Source: an uncultured bacterium (GTDB lineage Bacteria > Bacillota > Limnochordia > DTU080 > JAAYLA01). From it: 64,000 bases of DNA. A program made the position numbers and the translations under genes. The stretch is from assembly GCA_937983075.1 (NCBI GenBank), contig CALKAQ010000063.1:54000-117999 (forward strand). The letters are read 5' to 3'. Under the pieces are notes generated by a model that made no database searches, was not told the DNA's origin, and saw only the letters and a program-made list of their open reading frames with translations. Of the stretch, positions 7,485-16,586 are shown one piece after another (position 1 is the stretch's first letter; each line of letters begins with the position of its first letter).

Positions 7485-9926
7485 ATGCGTCGCTCGTTAT
7501 CCGTTCTCCCCGTAATCCTTTTGCTCGCCTTGACGGCGTCGGGTGTCGCAGCCCAGCAGCAAAATGACACGCCGCAACCGCCGTTTGTCGACGAAATCAT
7601 CGTCGAACCGGTGTTCACGGCAGCCGACATGCCGGACGGCGTAATGCGTGAGCCCATGACCATGGATTTCGCCTACGACGGCACCCTGTTTCTCACTGAA
7701 CGGCGTGGTTTCATCAGCCAAATCGATCCGCAAACCGGCCATCGGATCGAACTCATCGACATGGCCAGTCAACTTGACGCATTTTATATGGAACCATCCG
7801 GCGGCTTGGTCGGCATGGCTTTGCAGCCCGGCTTCGATTTTCAGGAGAACAATCTCATTTACGTGGCGTATACGCCCCGCCTTTATCACCGACAAATTTC
7901 AACCTTCGAATATAAATTCGACGCCAATGGCATGCCTTATCTCGATCCCGCAACAGAAAACATCATTTACAAGTGGGACATCACCCACAGCAACAACAAC
8001 GACAGCCGGCACGTCGGCGGAGACATCCGCTTTGGACCGGACGGGAAATTATATGTTGCGCTCGGAGATGAAGTGAGCGCAAGTCATAGCCAAGGATACG
8101 CCCCGATCGATCAACGGCCCGGATTCGAGTTCAACAACGCCCTGCTCACTTCACAAAACCCTATGCACCCGTCAGGGAAGATCCTTCGCCTCAACCCCGA
8201 CGGGTCGATTCCGGAAGATAATCCCTTCATTGACGATCCGAATGTCCTCGACGAAATATGGGCACTCGGCTTCCGCAATCCGTTCCGAATTCACATCGAT
8301 CCCGTTACCGGCTGGATACTCGTCGGCGACAACGGTCCGGATGCAGGGGCCCCCAACCCCCTCCGCGGCCCGGCGGGTATGGGCACTTGGCGTTTGGTGT
8401 GGGAAGGTGGCCAGAATCATGGCTGGCCCATTTGTACCGGAGCCAACGAACCTTACATGGAGTACGATTTCGCGACCGGTATCAGCGGCGAGCCTTTTGA
8501 CTGCAGTGAAATAACTCCCGCCCTCGTATGGATTCCCTATGCTCAGACGTGGCAGTTCCCGGCACTCGGCACCGGCGGAACCTCGCCCCTCGGCGGCGTG
8601 ATCCTCCGCAAGCCGGCTGAGGATGCGCCTTATCAATGGCACGAGCACTACCTGAATCACTGGTATCCGGCCGAATTTTCGCGGGGCTTTATCGCCCAAA
8701 TCAAGCTCGAGGACGGTGGGACAAAACTCCCGGAACACTCCAACTGGCATGATCTCGGGTTGAACGCTCCAGATGATTACGGACAAGTACCGCCGCCCCC
8801 CGGTCTCGAAGTCAACGTCTGGCTCAGCGGCTTCATTCAGCCCATTGATTTGCGTCAAAGCCCCGACGGTGCTCTTTATCTTCTCACCATGGGCAGTGGC
8901 TGGCGCGTGCCGAACGCCGATGCCGGCATCTACCGCATTTTCAACAAAACCCAATACGACCCGCCCGCAGCGGTGGCCACAGCAACGCCGTGGTCAGGCC
9001 AAGCACCGCTCGAAGTGACCTTTTCCGCCGCCGGCTCCTATGATACCGAAGGATCCGGCATCCAATCGTACATCTGGGACTTTGGCGACGGCCACACCGC
9101 AGAAGGTGTTGAAGTTGCCCACGTCTATACGGAAAACGGCATCTATGAGGCAAGGGTTGAAGTGATGGGCTCATTAGGCAACATCGGCGTGTCGCAGCCG
9201 ATTGTCATTGTGGTGGGCAACACGGCGCCCGAGCCCGTCATTGAAAATCCCGTGCTGGGCGCCTTGTATGATCGGAATCAAGTCGTGCCGCTCCGTGGAA
9301 GCGCATGGGATCCCGAAGAAGGTGAACTCCCTCCTGACTCCCTGCAGTGGGAGGTACTTGTCCATTACACAAGTCCCCAGGGACCTCAGACCAAAGTGAT
9401 ATTGGAAGCTGCAGGATCAACCGCTGCATTCCAAATGCTCGATGACGCCGAGATCAATTGGCACGGCGATGTCACCTACACCGTCCGATTGTCGGCCACC
9501 GACAGCCAAGGGCTTTCCAACACGGTGGAGCGCCGCATTCGCTACGCCCGGCTGCAAGCGCAAATTGCGGATGCCTTGCACGATTTCACGTTGGAGCCTA
9601 CCGACGCGCCTGACGGCGAGCAGCACGCCGTAGCAAATACGCAATACGCATACCTCGCCTTTGATGGTGTGAACCTTTCCGGCCGCGTCGTCGGCTTCCT
9701 GCAGGCCAAGTCGGAAAGAGGAGCGCTCATGGAGCTGCGCAGCGGCAGTCCGGATGGCGAAGTGCTGGCCACATTCCCCATCCAGGCAGGCGGTCAATGG
9801 GAAGTTATTCCAATTCCCGCAGCGGAATGGGAAGGCGTTCACGACCTATACCTCGTTGTCGCTTTGCTCCACGAAGGGAGCGTCGCCATCAGCTGGCTCC
9901 AATGGCTCGGTCCCGGCACGGATTGA
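7485..9926 (+). CDS. Secreted PQQ-type glucose/sorbosone dehydrogenase with PKD and CBM-like domains
   Basis: The 813-residue product starts with a signal peptide (about 1-23). The six-bladed GSDH beta-propeller spans about 35-490 and shows the family landmarks RHVGGDIRFGPDGKLYVALGD, GFRNPFRIHIDP and NHGWP. A PKD domain (about 492-570) contains the WDFGDG motif. A C-terminal beta-sandwich of about 690-813 resembles carbohydrate-binding domains. Family members oxidise sugars with PQQ outside the cytoplasm, but the substrate here is unknown. The ATG follows AAGGAGG. A paralogue begins at 63766. Confidence 0.88.
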   Translation: MRRSLSVLPVILLLALTASGVAAQQQNDTPQPPFVDEIIVEPVFTAADMPDGVMREPMTMDFAYDGTLFLTERRGFISQIDPQTGHRIELIDMASQLDAFYMEPSGGLVGMALQPGFDFQENNLIYVAYTPRLYHRQISTFEYKFDANGMPYLDPATENIIYKWDITHSNNNDSRHVGGDIRFGPDGKLYVALGDEVSASHSQGYAPIDQRPGFEFNNALLTSQNPMHPSGKILRLNPDGSIPEDNPFIDDPNVLDEIWALGFRNPFRIHIDPVTGWILVGDNGPDAGAPNPLRGPAGMGTWRLVWEGGQNHGWPICTGANEPYMEYDFATGISGEPFDCSEITPALVWIPYAQTWQFPALGTGGTSPLGGVILRKPAEDAPYQWHEHYLNHWYPAEFSRGFIAQIKLEDGGTKLPEHSNWHDLGLNAPDDYGQVPPPPGLEVNVWLSGFIQPIDLRQSPDGALYLLTMGSGWRVPNADAGIYRIFNKTQYDPPAAVATATPWSGQAPLEVTFSAAGSYDTEGSGIQSYIWDFGDGHTAEGVEVAHVYTENGIYEARVEVMGSLGNIGVSQPIVIVVGNTAPEPVIENPVLGALYDRNQVVPLRGSAWDPEEGELPPDSLQWEVLVHYTSPQGPQTKVILEAAGSTAAFQMLDDAEINWHGDVTYTVRLSATDSQGLSNTVERRIRYARLQAQIADALHDFTLEPTDAPDGEQHAVANTQYAYLAFDGVNLSGRVVGFLQAKSERGALMELRSGSPDGEVLATFPIQAGGQWEVIPIPAAEWEGVHDLYLVVALLHEGSVAISWLQWLGPGTD

Positions 9927-10323
9927 ACTTGTATGGACAACCGCGCATCAATCGCCAAAGGGCTGCCCGAATGGTCGGGCAGCCCTGGAGCTTAGGAGGA
10001 GGAACACGCCGTCCGGCGATTTCGCAGCAGACGTCGTGTTAGGATATGAGAAGAGCATGACAAGGGAGGGGAATGCAAAGCAAAGCTTGCATTCGCAAAG
10101 CTTACATTCGCACCACTTGTCAAGCGACCGATTTGCTCTATAACCTACGGCAATTGGCAAACAGACATATGTTTGTCCGCAGCCCAACGCAATCTACTGG
10201 CTCATCTATCACTCTACCGTGAAAATCCGACTCGACACAGGGAAATTCCTACTTGATAAATAGGGACAAATGACCCTGGTCAAATCGCGCTCTTCGTTCG
10301 AAAAAGGAACGTTCTCGCCGGGC
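9927..10323 (+). other. Non-coding stretch with hairpin and short tandem repeat
   Basis: This holds a 10-bp perfect hairpin at 9960-9985 (GGGCTGCCCG/CGGGCAGCCC) without a T-run, just past the dehydrogenase stop. It also has a two-copy 15-base tandem repeat at 10080-10109. A 49-codon frame (10073-10222) follows AGGGAGGGG at only two bases and is doubtful. I see no other gene or RNA here. Confidence 0.4.
10080..10109. repeat. Two-copy 15-base tandem repeat
   Basis: GCAAAGCTTGCATTC is followed directly by GCAAAGCTTACATTC, which differs at one base. No surrounding repeat array was seen. Confidence 0.6.
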
Positions 10324-10887
10324 TTACAGCCGAAAAACGATACCCATGAGTGCTGCACCGGCCAAGCATACTACCGGGTGCCATTTCAACCGGTGAATCA
10401 AAACAAAAACGACGGCAAAAACCCCGAGTGCGGATAGATTGAATACGTCGAACACGTTGCCGTCTGCCCAGCTGCCCGAGTGCAGCAGCTCGTGTCGTCC
10501 CATTTGTATGGCTACCGAGCCGATTAAACCGGCAACGGCGGGCCGAATGGCTGAAAAGCCGCCTTGAACCAAGGGGTGGTCTCCATAGTTTTTGAGGGTC
10601 TGTGCGAGCAAAACGATGATTATCACCGAAGGCGTCACCACGCCTAGCGTGGCGATGATGCCACCCCACACGCCGGCGATTTCGTATCCCATATAAGTTG
10701 CGGCGTTGATCCCAATGGGGCCGGGAGTAGACTCGGAAATCGCAATCATGTCAAGCAGCTGATCCGCAGTGATCCATCCGTAGCGATCGACCAGTTTCTG
10801 CAAGAAGGGAAGTGCGGCCAAACCACCGCCGATCGTGAACAAACCGATCTTCATGAATTCATAAAACAACGTGCCATAAATGGTCAT
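10324..10887 (-). CDS. Chromate transporter, short-chain CHR family subunit B
   Basis: The 187-residue hydrophobic protein has the CHR-domain signature FTIGGGLAALPFLQ near the N-terminus and ESTPGPIGINAATYMG after it. Its partner is the adjacent upstream gene. Short-chain CHR proteins work as pairs that export or import chromate and related anions. The ATG at 10887 overlaps the partner's stop (ATGA), so the pair is translationally coupled. Confidence 0.9.
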   Translation of the reverse strand: MTIYGTLFYEFMKIGLFTIGGGLAALPFLQKLVDRYGWITADQLLDMIAISESTPGPIGINAATYMGYEIAGVWGGIIATLGVVTPSVIIIVLLAQTLKNYGDHPLVQGGFSAIRPAVAGLIGSVAIQMGRHELLHSGSWADGNVFDVFNLSALGVFAVVFVLIHRLKWHPVVCLAGAALMGIVFRL

Positions 10888-11462
10888 TCGCTGCTGTTCT
10901 CCTTTTGCGGAGCTCGCTTCGCCAGCTGCGCGCTTGACCGCAGCGCCTGAACAACACCAACCGCCGCAGCGATGACGATCACCCAAATGGGCGAAACATC
11001 AAAAAAACCAATCGCGCCCAGAGCTCCGATGAACAACACGGCGCTTGCTGCGTTTTTCACCGTCTGCCGTCCAAGATTCAGCACCACGGAAGCAATCAGC
11101 GCAACCACCGCGATCCGTATGCCGGCAAATGCGTGCTGCACGGCGGCGAATTCTTGAAAACGCTGCAAAAACGCTGCGATAATCGTAATGACTACGACGG
11201 ACGGAAAAACAACGCCGAACGTTGCTGCAATGGCCCCAGGAACTCCACGCCGCTCATGGCCGATAAAAGTGGCGGCGTTCACCGCAATCACACCGGGCAC
11301 CGATTGTCCCAGAGCAAAATAATTCAATAGGTTTTCTTGACTGGTCCATCCGCGCTTTTCGACGAGCTCACGCTGAACAATCGGCAGCATGGCATAGCCT
11401 CCGCCAAACGTAACGCTGCCGATACGAGCAAAAGCCCAAAAAATTCGCCATAACTCCCTCAC
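10884..11462 (-). CDS. Chromate transporter, short-chain CHR family subunit A
   Basis: The 192-residue protein carries VTFGGGYAMLPIVQREL and ALGQSVPGVIAVNAATFIG, the two conserved CHR-domain stretches, and about five hydrophobic helices. The start lies three bases after the acetamidase stop, and its own stop overlaps the next CHR gene. The three genes are probably one operon. Actual substrate is unproven, since many CHR proteins are annotated only by homology. Confidence 0.9.
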   Translation of the reverse strand: MRELWRIFWAFARIGSVTFGGGYAMLPIVQRELVEKRGWTSQENLLNYFALGQSVPGVIAVNAATFIGHERRGVPGAIAATFGVVFPSVVVITIIAAFLQRFQEFAAVQHAFAGIRIAVVALIASVVLNLGRQTVKNAASAVLFIGALGAIGFFDVSPIWVIVIAAAVGVVQALRSSAQLAKRAPQKENSSE

Positions 11463-11465
11463 GCG

Positions 11466-12440
11466 TCAACCGCCTCTTCCTTCACTCGTCCCCACCCCCG
11501 TCGTCCGCCGCAACGCGCCGTGCGGAAGCAGCGCATGAACGCCGTGGACCCCTCCGTTCACCACTTGTGTAATGCGAAAATCGACGACGACTGAAGCTAA
11601 AGCCAGAGCCTCTTTGCGTTTCAGTCCATACAGCTCTTCCATCAGATCGAGCATACCGTCAAGCGCGAGCATCATCGCCTCATGCAAATCTTCATGCAAG
11701 CCCATCGTGACCCATCCCGCAGGGGTATGGGCCCGCGGCATGGCGAGTTGGAGGTCAGGCTCCAGAAAGAAAGTCAGCTCAACCCGCTCCATGGGGCATT
11801 CAATAGCCACGCCCGCCACTTCACCGTCCGCTTGCAGCGCATGTCCGTCGCCTACCGAAAACAAACCGCCTTCCACCGGGATCGGCAAGTACAAGGTGCT
11901 GCCGACGACAAGTTCTTTGCAATCGAGGTTCCCACCGCAAAATCGGGGCGGACGTGTGGAATGCAAGCCCGGCTCGTTCGGCGGCATGCCCATTTGCCCC
12001 ATAAACGGGCGCAGTTTGACTTCGTGTCCGAGCGAGTTCCGGCCAATGAGGGCGTCGGGATCGAGCTCCCATGCCAGCACGGCCATCGGCGGATCATCGA
12101 GCCCGAGCAAGCGATTGACGGCCCAATCACCACCGCCCGCCGTGGTCCAGCCCCATGTTCCCACCCGAATATCATCGACTCGCACCGCAAGAGTCATACC
12201 GGGCTTGGCACCTCGAATCGCGATGGGGCCGATCAGCGCATGCCCTGCGTCGCGCTGCGGATCTCTCGGATGAAACGTGCGCGGCTGGGCGCCACCGAAA
12301 GGCGGCTCCAAATGCCAACGGGAATCAAGCGTAGAGAAACATACCGTGTCACCGGAATGGATGGTAAGGATCGGGGGAAATTCGCGCGAGTAAGTGCCGT
12401 GCAAAGTTTCCGGGGTGGGCTTTACTTCGTAATAAGCCAT
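11466..12440 (-). CDS. Acetamidase/formamidase family protein
   Basis: The 324-residue enzyme has the beta-rich layout of the FmdA/AmdA family. An N-terminal strand contains HSGDTVCFST, followed by GPIAIRGAKPGMTL and a central segment with GGNLDCKEL and SVGDGHALQADGEVAG. Known members hydrolyse formamide or acetamide to ammonia plus the acid. The ATG at 12440 follows AAGGAG at ten bases; the longer in-frame alternative lacks a site. It leads the chromate-transporter pair, but no shared pathway is evident. Confidence 0.85.
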   Translation of the reverse strand: MAYYEVKPTPETLHGTYSREFPPILTIHSGDTVCFSTLDSRWHLEPPFGGAQPRTFHPRDPQRDAGHALIGPIAIRGAKPGMTLAVRVDDIRVGTWGWTTAGGGDWAVNRLLGLDDPPMAVLAWELDPDALIGRNSLGHEVKLRPFMGQMGMPPNEPGLHSTRPPRFCGGNLDCKELVVGSTLYLPIPVEGGLFSVGDGHALQADGEVAGVAIECPMERVELTFFLEPDLQLAMPRAHTPAGWVTMGLHEDLHEAMMLALDGMLDLMEELYGLKRKEALALASVVVDFRITQVVNGGVHGVHALLPHGALRRTTGVGTSEGRGG

Positions 12441-12501
12441 GGTGGAATCGCTCCTTGCATCTACCGACTCCACTGGCTTCACTTCTGTAATGGCACCCGA
12501 T

Positions 12502-13830
12502 TTACCTCTTCAATGCAGCGGGGGCAGGCTGAGGCCGTCCGATGTAGTATCCTTGCCCGTAATCGACGCCATACTCGGCCAAAAGCTCGATGGTCCGTTG
12601 ATCGGGAATGTGTTCGGCGATAGTCTTCAGGCCCAGACCGCGGGCGATGTCCACCATGGCCCGTACGAGATGACGATCAATAGGATTGTGCACGGCATGC
12701 CGAACAAATCTGCCGTCGATTTTTAAAAAGTCGAGCGGCAAATTGCGCAGTTGATCAAAAGCCGAAAATCCGACTCCGAAATCGTCGAGCGCAAAGCGGC
12801 ACCCCGCCGCTCGCAACGTATTCATGAAGGCTTGGGCTCGTCCCGGGTCGGCGATCGCGGTAGATTCGGTGATTTCCAGAACGAGCCGGGACGGATCGAC
12901 ACTGCGGCATTCAAACGCCTGCAGGAACATCTCCAGCAGCTGATCGTCGCAAAAGGCGTTTGCCGACAAATTCACATGCAACGCGTAGACTTCCGTTTCT
13001 CTGCCGTAGAAAAAGGAAGACACATATTGGATGGCACGTCCTACCACCCAACGGTCGATTGCGGAAATAAGGTTCGAGCGCTCGGCAACCCACAAGAAGG
13101 AGTCAGGCCCGATGACATGGCCCCCGCGCTCTTTCATCCGCAACAAAAGCTCGTAACTGACCACTCGGTTTCGATGCAGATCGAGTATCGGCTGCCAATA
13201 CAATGTAAACCCATCGTTCCGAAGGGATTCATCGATTTTGTGCTCCCAATAAAGGCGTTCTTCCGCTCGTTTCCTGCCAGGCTCCGGACTCGTGCACATC
13301 TCCAAACGGTTGCCGCCGCCGCTTTTGGCAGCGTACATGCCCATTTCCGCACCGACCATTAAGCTTTCGGCGTTGTCGGCGTGATAAGGATATAGCGCGA
13401 GGCCCGCACTCACTCGGAGGTGAATGCGTCGGCTGGCGAGCGAAACAGGCCGATTGCCCAGCAACGCCAATAGGGTTTGCCCGACTTTCTGCGCCGTTTC
13501 GAGGTCCGTCTGCGGCAGCAAAACCGCAAATTCGTCGCCGCCGAAACGTGCCAGTACGGCGCTGCTGCGAAGGCCGGACTGCAGCCGACACGCGACCAGC
13601 CGTAAAACTTCATCCCCTGCCCGATGGCCGAACGAATCGTTGATGTCCCTGAAATGGTCAACGTCAAACAACAACAACGCCATCGCGCCGGACTGATGCT
13701 TTACGGCTAGCAGCGCATCATGTAATAATTTGTAAAAATACGGACGGTTGTAAAGTCCGGTTAGAGGATCACGTGCAGCCCAATCGTTTATTGGAATGCG
13801 ATTTTCCGTTACCTTCGCCTTGCTGTGCAA
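12502..13830 (-). CDS. GGDEF-EAL c-di-GMP synthase/phosphodiesterase
   Basis: The 442-residue cytosolic protein has a GGDEF domain (about 20-175) with an intact ARFGGDEFAVLL active site. The upstream inhibitory-site position reads RSSA instead of RxxD. The EAL domain (about 190-440) reads YELLLR where EALLR is usual, but keeps NLSA, EITES, DDFGVGF, LKID and the AE/GQGY residues, so phosphodiesterase activity is plausible. There is no sensor or receiver domain. It is the last gene of the chemotaxis operon. GTG at 13833 is an alternative start; TTG at 13830 has better spacing from GAGGAGGT. Confidence 0.9.
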   Translation of the reverse strand: MHSKAKVTENRIPINDWAARDPLTGLYNRPYFYKLLHDALLAVKHQSGAMALLLFDVDHFRDINDSFGHRAGDEVLRLVACRLQSGLRSSAVLARFGGDEFAVLLPQTDLETAQKVGQTLLALLGNRPVSLASRRIHLRVSAGLALYPYHADNAESLMVGAEMGMYAAKSGGGNRLEMCTSPEPGRKRAEERLYWEHKIDESLRNDGFTLYWQPILDLHRNRVVSYELLLRMKERGGHVIGPDSFLWVAERSNLISAIDRWVVGRAIQYVSSFFYGRETEVYALHVNLSANAFCDDQLLEMFLQAFECRSVDPSRLVLEITESTAIADPGRAQAFMNTLRAAGCRFALDDFGVGFSAFDQLRNLPLDFLKIDGRFVRHAVHNPIDRHLVRAMVDIARGLGLKTIAEHIPDQRTIELLAEYGVDYGQGYYIGRPQPAPAALKR

Positions 13831-13851
13831 CACGTGACCTCCTCACTGCGC

Positions 13852-14331
13852 TTAGCTCGCCGTCCGATTCTTTTTGTCACGCAGTGAGACAGCAAGCTCA
13901 ACCACGCCAAGCTCCGTGTTGAGCGGAATAATCAGGCGCGGTATGCCAACGCTCGAGAGATGCGTCCCTGCGCCGACGATTAAGTTCGGAGGCGAAATGG
14001 AGCAGTTGATCCCTTGCTGCTCAAACAGCGCCGCGGCTTGACCCGAAATGACGTTGCCGAGCTCCGCAATGGCGCTGCGTGAAGTCTCGTCAAATTCGTT
14101 GTGTTCCTCCCCGATCATGACCGACACCATGCGATTGACCGTTCCCCGGTCGGTGCCGTAGAGCACTGAGCCTTCCACCTGGCCCGTAACGCCGATGAGC
14201 ACGGTCACTTCCTGGGTCGTGAATTCCTCGTGGGCCACGGAAAGCTCTCCGCGCTTCACGTCCGCACCCAGTTCCGCCTCGAGCACACGAACAGCAGCAA
14301 CAGCGAACGGCTGAATGAACTCAACTTGCAT
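13852..14331 (-). CDS. cheX: CheX-like chemotaxis phosphatase
   Basis: The 159-residue protein belongs to the CheC/CheX/FliY group. One helix (about 82-100) carries the conserved pattern D-x-x-x-x-x-A-I-x-E-L-G-N-x-I-x-G, whose Glu and Asn dephosphorylate CheY-P. Length and single active-site helix fit CheX better than CheC. It follows the degenerate HD-GYP gene in the operon. It probably ends signalling by removing phosphate from the CheY at 18516-18872. Confidence 0.8.
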   Translation of the reverse strand: MQVEFIQPFAVAAVRVLEAELGADVKRGELSVAHEEFTTQEVTVLIGVTGQVEGSVLYGTDRGTVNRMVSVMIGEEHNEFDETSRSAIAELGNVISGQAAALFEQQGINCSISPPNLIVGAGTHLSSVGIPRLIIPLNTELGVVELAVSLRDKKNRTAS

Positions 14332-14346
14332 CGTCTCACTCCTCGA

Positions 14347-15408
14347 TCACACAATCCGGGAAATTGCTTTTGTCGTCTGTTCGGCTAAATCGATTTCGTA
14401 ATAAGGATCAACCTCGCGGCCTTCCGCATCCCAAAGAATTCGAACACAAGGGCGAGATGCCAGCGGCCCGCGCACACCGGTTACGACGCCTCTTTCTCCG
14501 GTATTGAGCTCAACCTCGATACCGACCGGATAAGGGTGCACTGCGTTGCGAAAAGCTTTCACTGCGGTATGGTCGAATTCAAAACCGACACCCGACATCA
14601 ACCACTCGAGCGCGTCGTGAGGCAACAGCGGATCCACTTCGCGGTGCACCGCCGCTGCGTACGCATCCACAACGGCCATCACCTTGGCGAGCGGGTGAAT
14701 GTCTCTTGCCAAAAGTCCTTTCGGTTTGCCGGAGCCGTCGCATCGTTCAAGATGTTGAGCCACGATGGTTTTGACAAAGGGCGACAGTCCGGTGATCGTA
14801 TTCGCGATTTGCTGCGAGAGGAGCACTTTGTCTCCGTAAGCCGGCGTCGCAACGTCACCGGTGATATACGCGGCTTCAACCACGTCCTCACCCATCTTCC
14901 AAAGGCCCAAGTCTTTCAAAAAGGCTGCAATGACCATGTGACGCGCCTGATCCCTGCCGCCGATGCGCAACAGCGTCCGGGCGGCAAGCAGCGCTACATT
15001 TAACGAATGAGCCATCCACCGATGGATTGCCTCGCCGACGTTCGGATAGTAGAGAAACGACGGCGGCCCCGCTTCGAGCTCATCGCATATCGTCCGCGCC
15101 CAATAAACCAGATCTCGCAGCCATGTGCTGAGATCAACCCGGTCGGATTCTTGCACGGCCGTCACAAGACGCCGCAAAAATCCTTCAAGCTGGCTATGCG
15201 TGACCGGATCAAGCGCCTCTCGACTGTCGATGCCGACATATCTCGGATCATCGACAAAAATGCGTTGAATTCCGTTCTCCTGCAGCCAATCGATCACGTT
15301 CTGGGTCAACTTGACCCCTTGCTGAACAACTGCTACTCCACGCTCATTCGCCACCGGACGAGCCAAGATTTGACCTACTTGCGCGTCCTTGGCCCATACC
15401 CTTCGCAT
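14347..15408 (-). CDS. Degenerate HD-GYP domain protein
   Basis: The 353-residue protein has an N-terminal region like those preceding HD-GYP domains and an HD-GYP-like core at about 130-290, then a C-terminal beta domain. The core keeps H-S-L-N-V-A and the last conserved Asp (AVVDAY). The metal-binding HD is KD (FLKDLG), the HHE motif is HLE, and GYP is GKP. It is therefore unlikely to hydrolyse c-di-GMP, although it could still bind it or a partner. It sits between cheD and cheX on the chemotaxis transcript and has a good AGGAGGG start. Confidence 0.8.
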   Translation of the reverse strand: MRRVWAKDAQVGQILARPVANERGVAVVQQGVKLTQNVIDWLQENGIQRIFVDDPRYVGIDSREALDPVTHSQLEGFLRRLVTAVQESDRVDLSTWLRDLVYWARTICDELEAGPPSFLYYPNVGEAIHRWMAHSLNVALLAARTLLRIGGRDQARHMVIAAFLKDLGLWKMGEDVVEAAYITGDVATPAYGDKVLLSQQIANTITGLSPFVKTIVAQHLERCDGSGKPKGLLARDIHPLAKVMAVVDAYAAAVHREVDPLLPHDALEWLMSGVGFEFDHTAVKAFRNAVHPYPVGIEVELNTGERGVVTGVRGPLASRPCVRILWDAEGREVDPYYEIDLAEQTTKAISRIV

Positions 15409-15464
15409 CCGGTTCCCTCCTTGAGTTGTGATAAGTGATCTGCAGCATTCAACCCGGCGCCTTT

Positions 15465-16007
15465 CTATCCAGCGGCGAATCGATATAGAACGGGCGTAAG
15501 AATGACATCCTTTTGCCCTACCTGGCTCATTGTCGCGATTCCAAGTTTTCGGTCCCAGCGAAGCGTTCTGCCTGATGTGCCCCCAAGACGCTCCGCAATG
15601 ATCGGGATACGATAATCAGCCAACACCTGCCGGATGCTTTCAATGTTACGGCTTCCTATGTCTCCCATTTTTTTGAGCTGCAGCATTTTGGCTCCGCCTA
15701 CCATTTGGGCCCGTACGTTCCGCTCGTCGCTGCCCAGTTTGCGAAGCTCAGCGAGCAAAAACGGCACCGCGGTGTCTACATACTTGCCCGGCTGAGAGAC
15801 GGCACCCAAACCGGGACTCTGAGGCAGCACAATGTGAGCCATGGCTGCATTTCGGCCAACATGATCAGAAAGGATCAGGCCGATACAAGATCCCAGGCCG
15901 TAAATCACCCAAGTACCCTCGGCTTGATGGCCGACAATAGACTCACCGAGCCCGAGGCTGACCACGTCACTCGGTGCGATCATACCAGTGGCATTTCCCA
16001 AATTCAT
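15465..16007 (-). CDS. cheD: CheD chemoreceptor glutamine deamidase
   Basis: The 180-residue protein shows the CheD catalytic signature GLGSCIG (Cys41) and AMAHIVLP (His58), with GGTSGRT near the C-terminus. CheD deamidates receptor glutamines and binds CheC. The ATG at 16007 overlaps the cheC stop by one base (TGATG), favouring it over a start 15 codons upstream. The tight coupling to cheC matches the known CheC-CheD partnership. Confidence 0.92.
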   Translation of the reverse strand: MNLGNATGMIAPSDVVSLGLGESIVGHQAEGTWVIYGLGSCIGLILSDHVGRNAAMAHIVLPQSPGLGAVSQPGKYVDTAVPFLLAELRKLGSDERNVRAQMVGGAKMLQLKKMGDIGSRNIESIRQVLADYRIPIIAERLGGTSGRTLRWDRKLGIATMSQVGQKDVILTPVLYRFAAG

Positions 16008-16582
16008 CACTTGCTCCCCAAGCGCCGGATGTCTTCGACATCGGTCACCCATAAGAGAAAAGCGGTGACGGTGCCTTCTTCTTGAGCGAAAGTCGTTCGA
16101 ATTACCGGCACTTGTGTTCTCCCCTCTGCCGCCGCGACAGCGGCCAACGTTTCCATGAGAGCCCCCAGCATGTCCCGCACAACCTGGGGCGGAGTAGGCG
16201 CGGCATAGATGCTGAAATAATCGGCAAGGTAATTAAGGAACGAACTGCCGACAATGTTGCCGATTTCGCCTAGCGCCGAATCCACTAAGGCTTCATCCGC
16301 GGCTTCCGGACCTAAAACGGCTTGGGCTATGGCCTCGGCTTCGTCGGTAGAAAACACGAGGAGCAGATACCCCGAAAGATCACCTTCTACCTGATAAAAA
16401 GCTGCTGCCACGAGGGTCTCGGGATTGTCAACGGGCAACGACGGCAATTCCAGCGGATCATGATAGGTCACGGAAATTTCCGCCGGATTGAAACGCCGTT
16501 CGATGATTTCTGAAAGTGCTTCCCCCGCTTTGAGCAGCGCCTCTTTAATTACCTTCTTCGGTTCGGCACCGCGCTGCGCCAT
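16007..16582 (-). CDS. cheC: CheC-like CheY-P phosphatase
   Basis: The 191-residue protein has the CheC first active helix DSALGEIGNIVGS with the conserved Glu and Asn. The second expected helix (around VVRDMLGALMETLAAVAAA) lacks the E-x-x-N pair, so only one active site seems intact. CheC removes phosphate from CheY-P and is activated by CheD, which is encoded next. The ATG at 16582 lies four bases after the cheR stop; longer starts would overlap cheR. Confidence 0.85.
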   Translation of the reverse strand: MAQRGAEPKKVIKEALLKAGEALSEIIERRFNPAEISVTYHDPLELPSLPVDNPETLVAAAFYQVEGDLSGYLLLVFSTDEAEAIAQAVLGPEAADEALVDSALGEIGNIVGSSFLNYLADYFSIYAAPTPPQVVRDMLGALMETLAAVAAAEGRTQVPVIRTTFAQEEGTVTAFLLWVTDVEDIRRLGSK

Positions 16583-16586
16583 CTCC

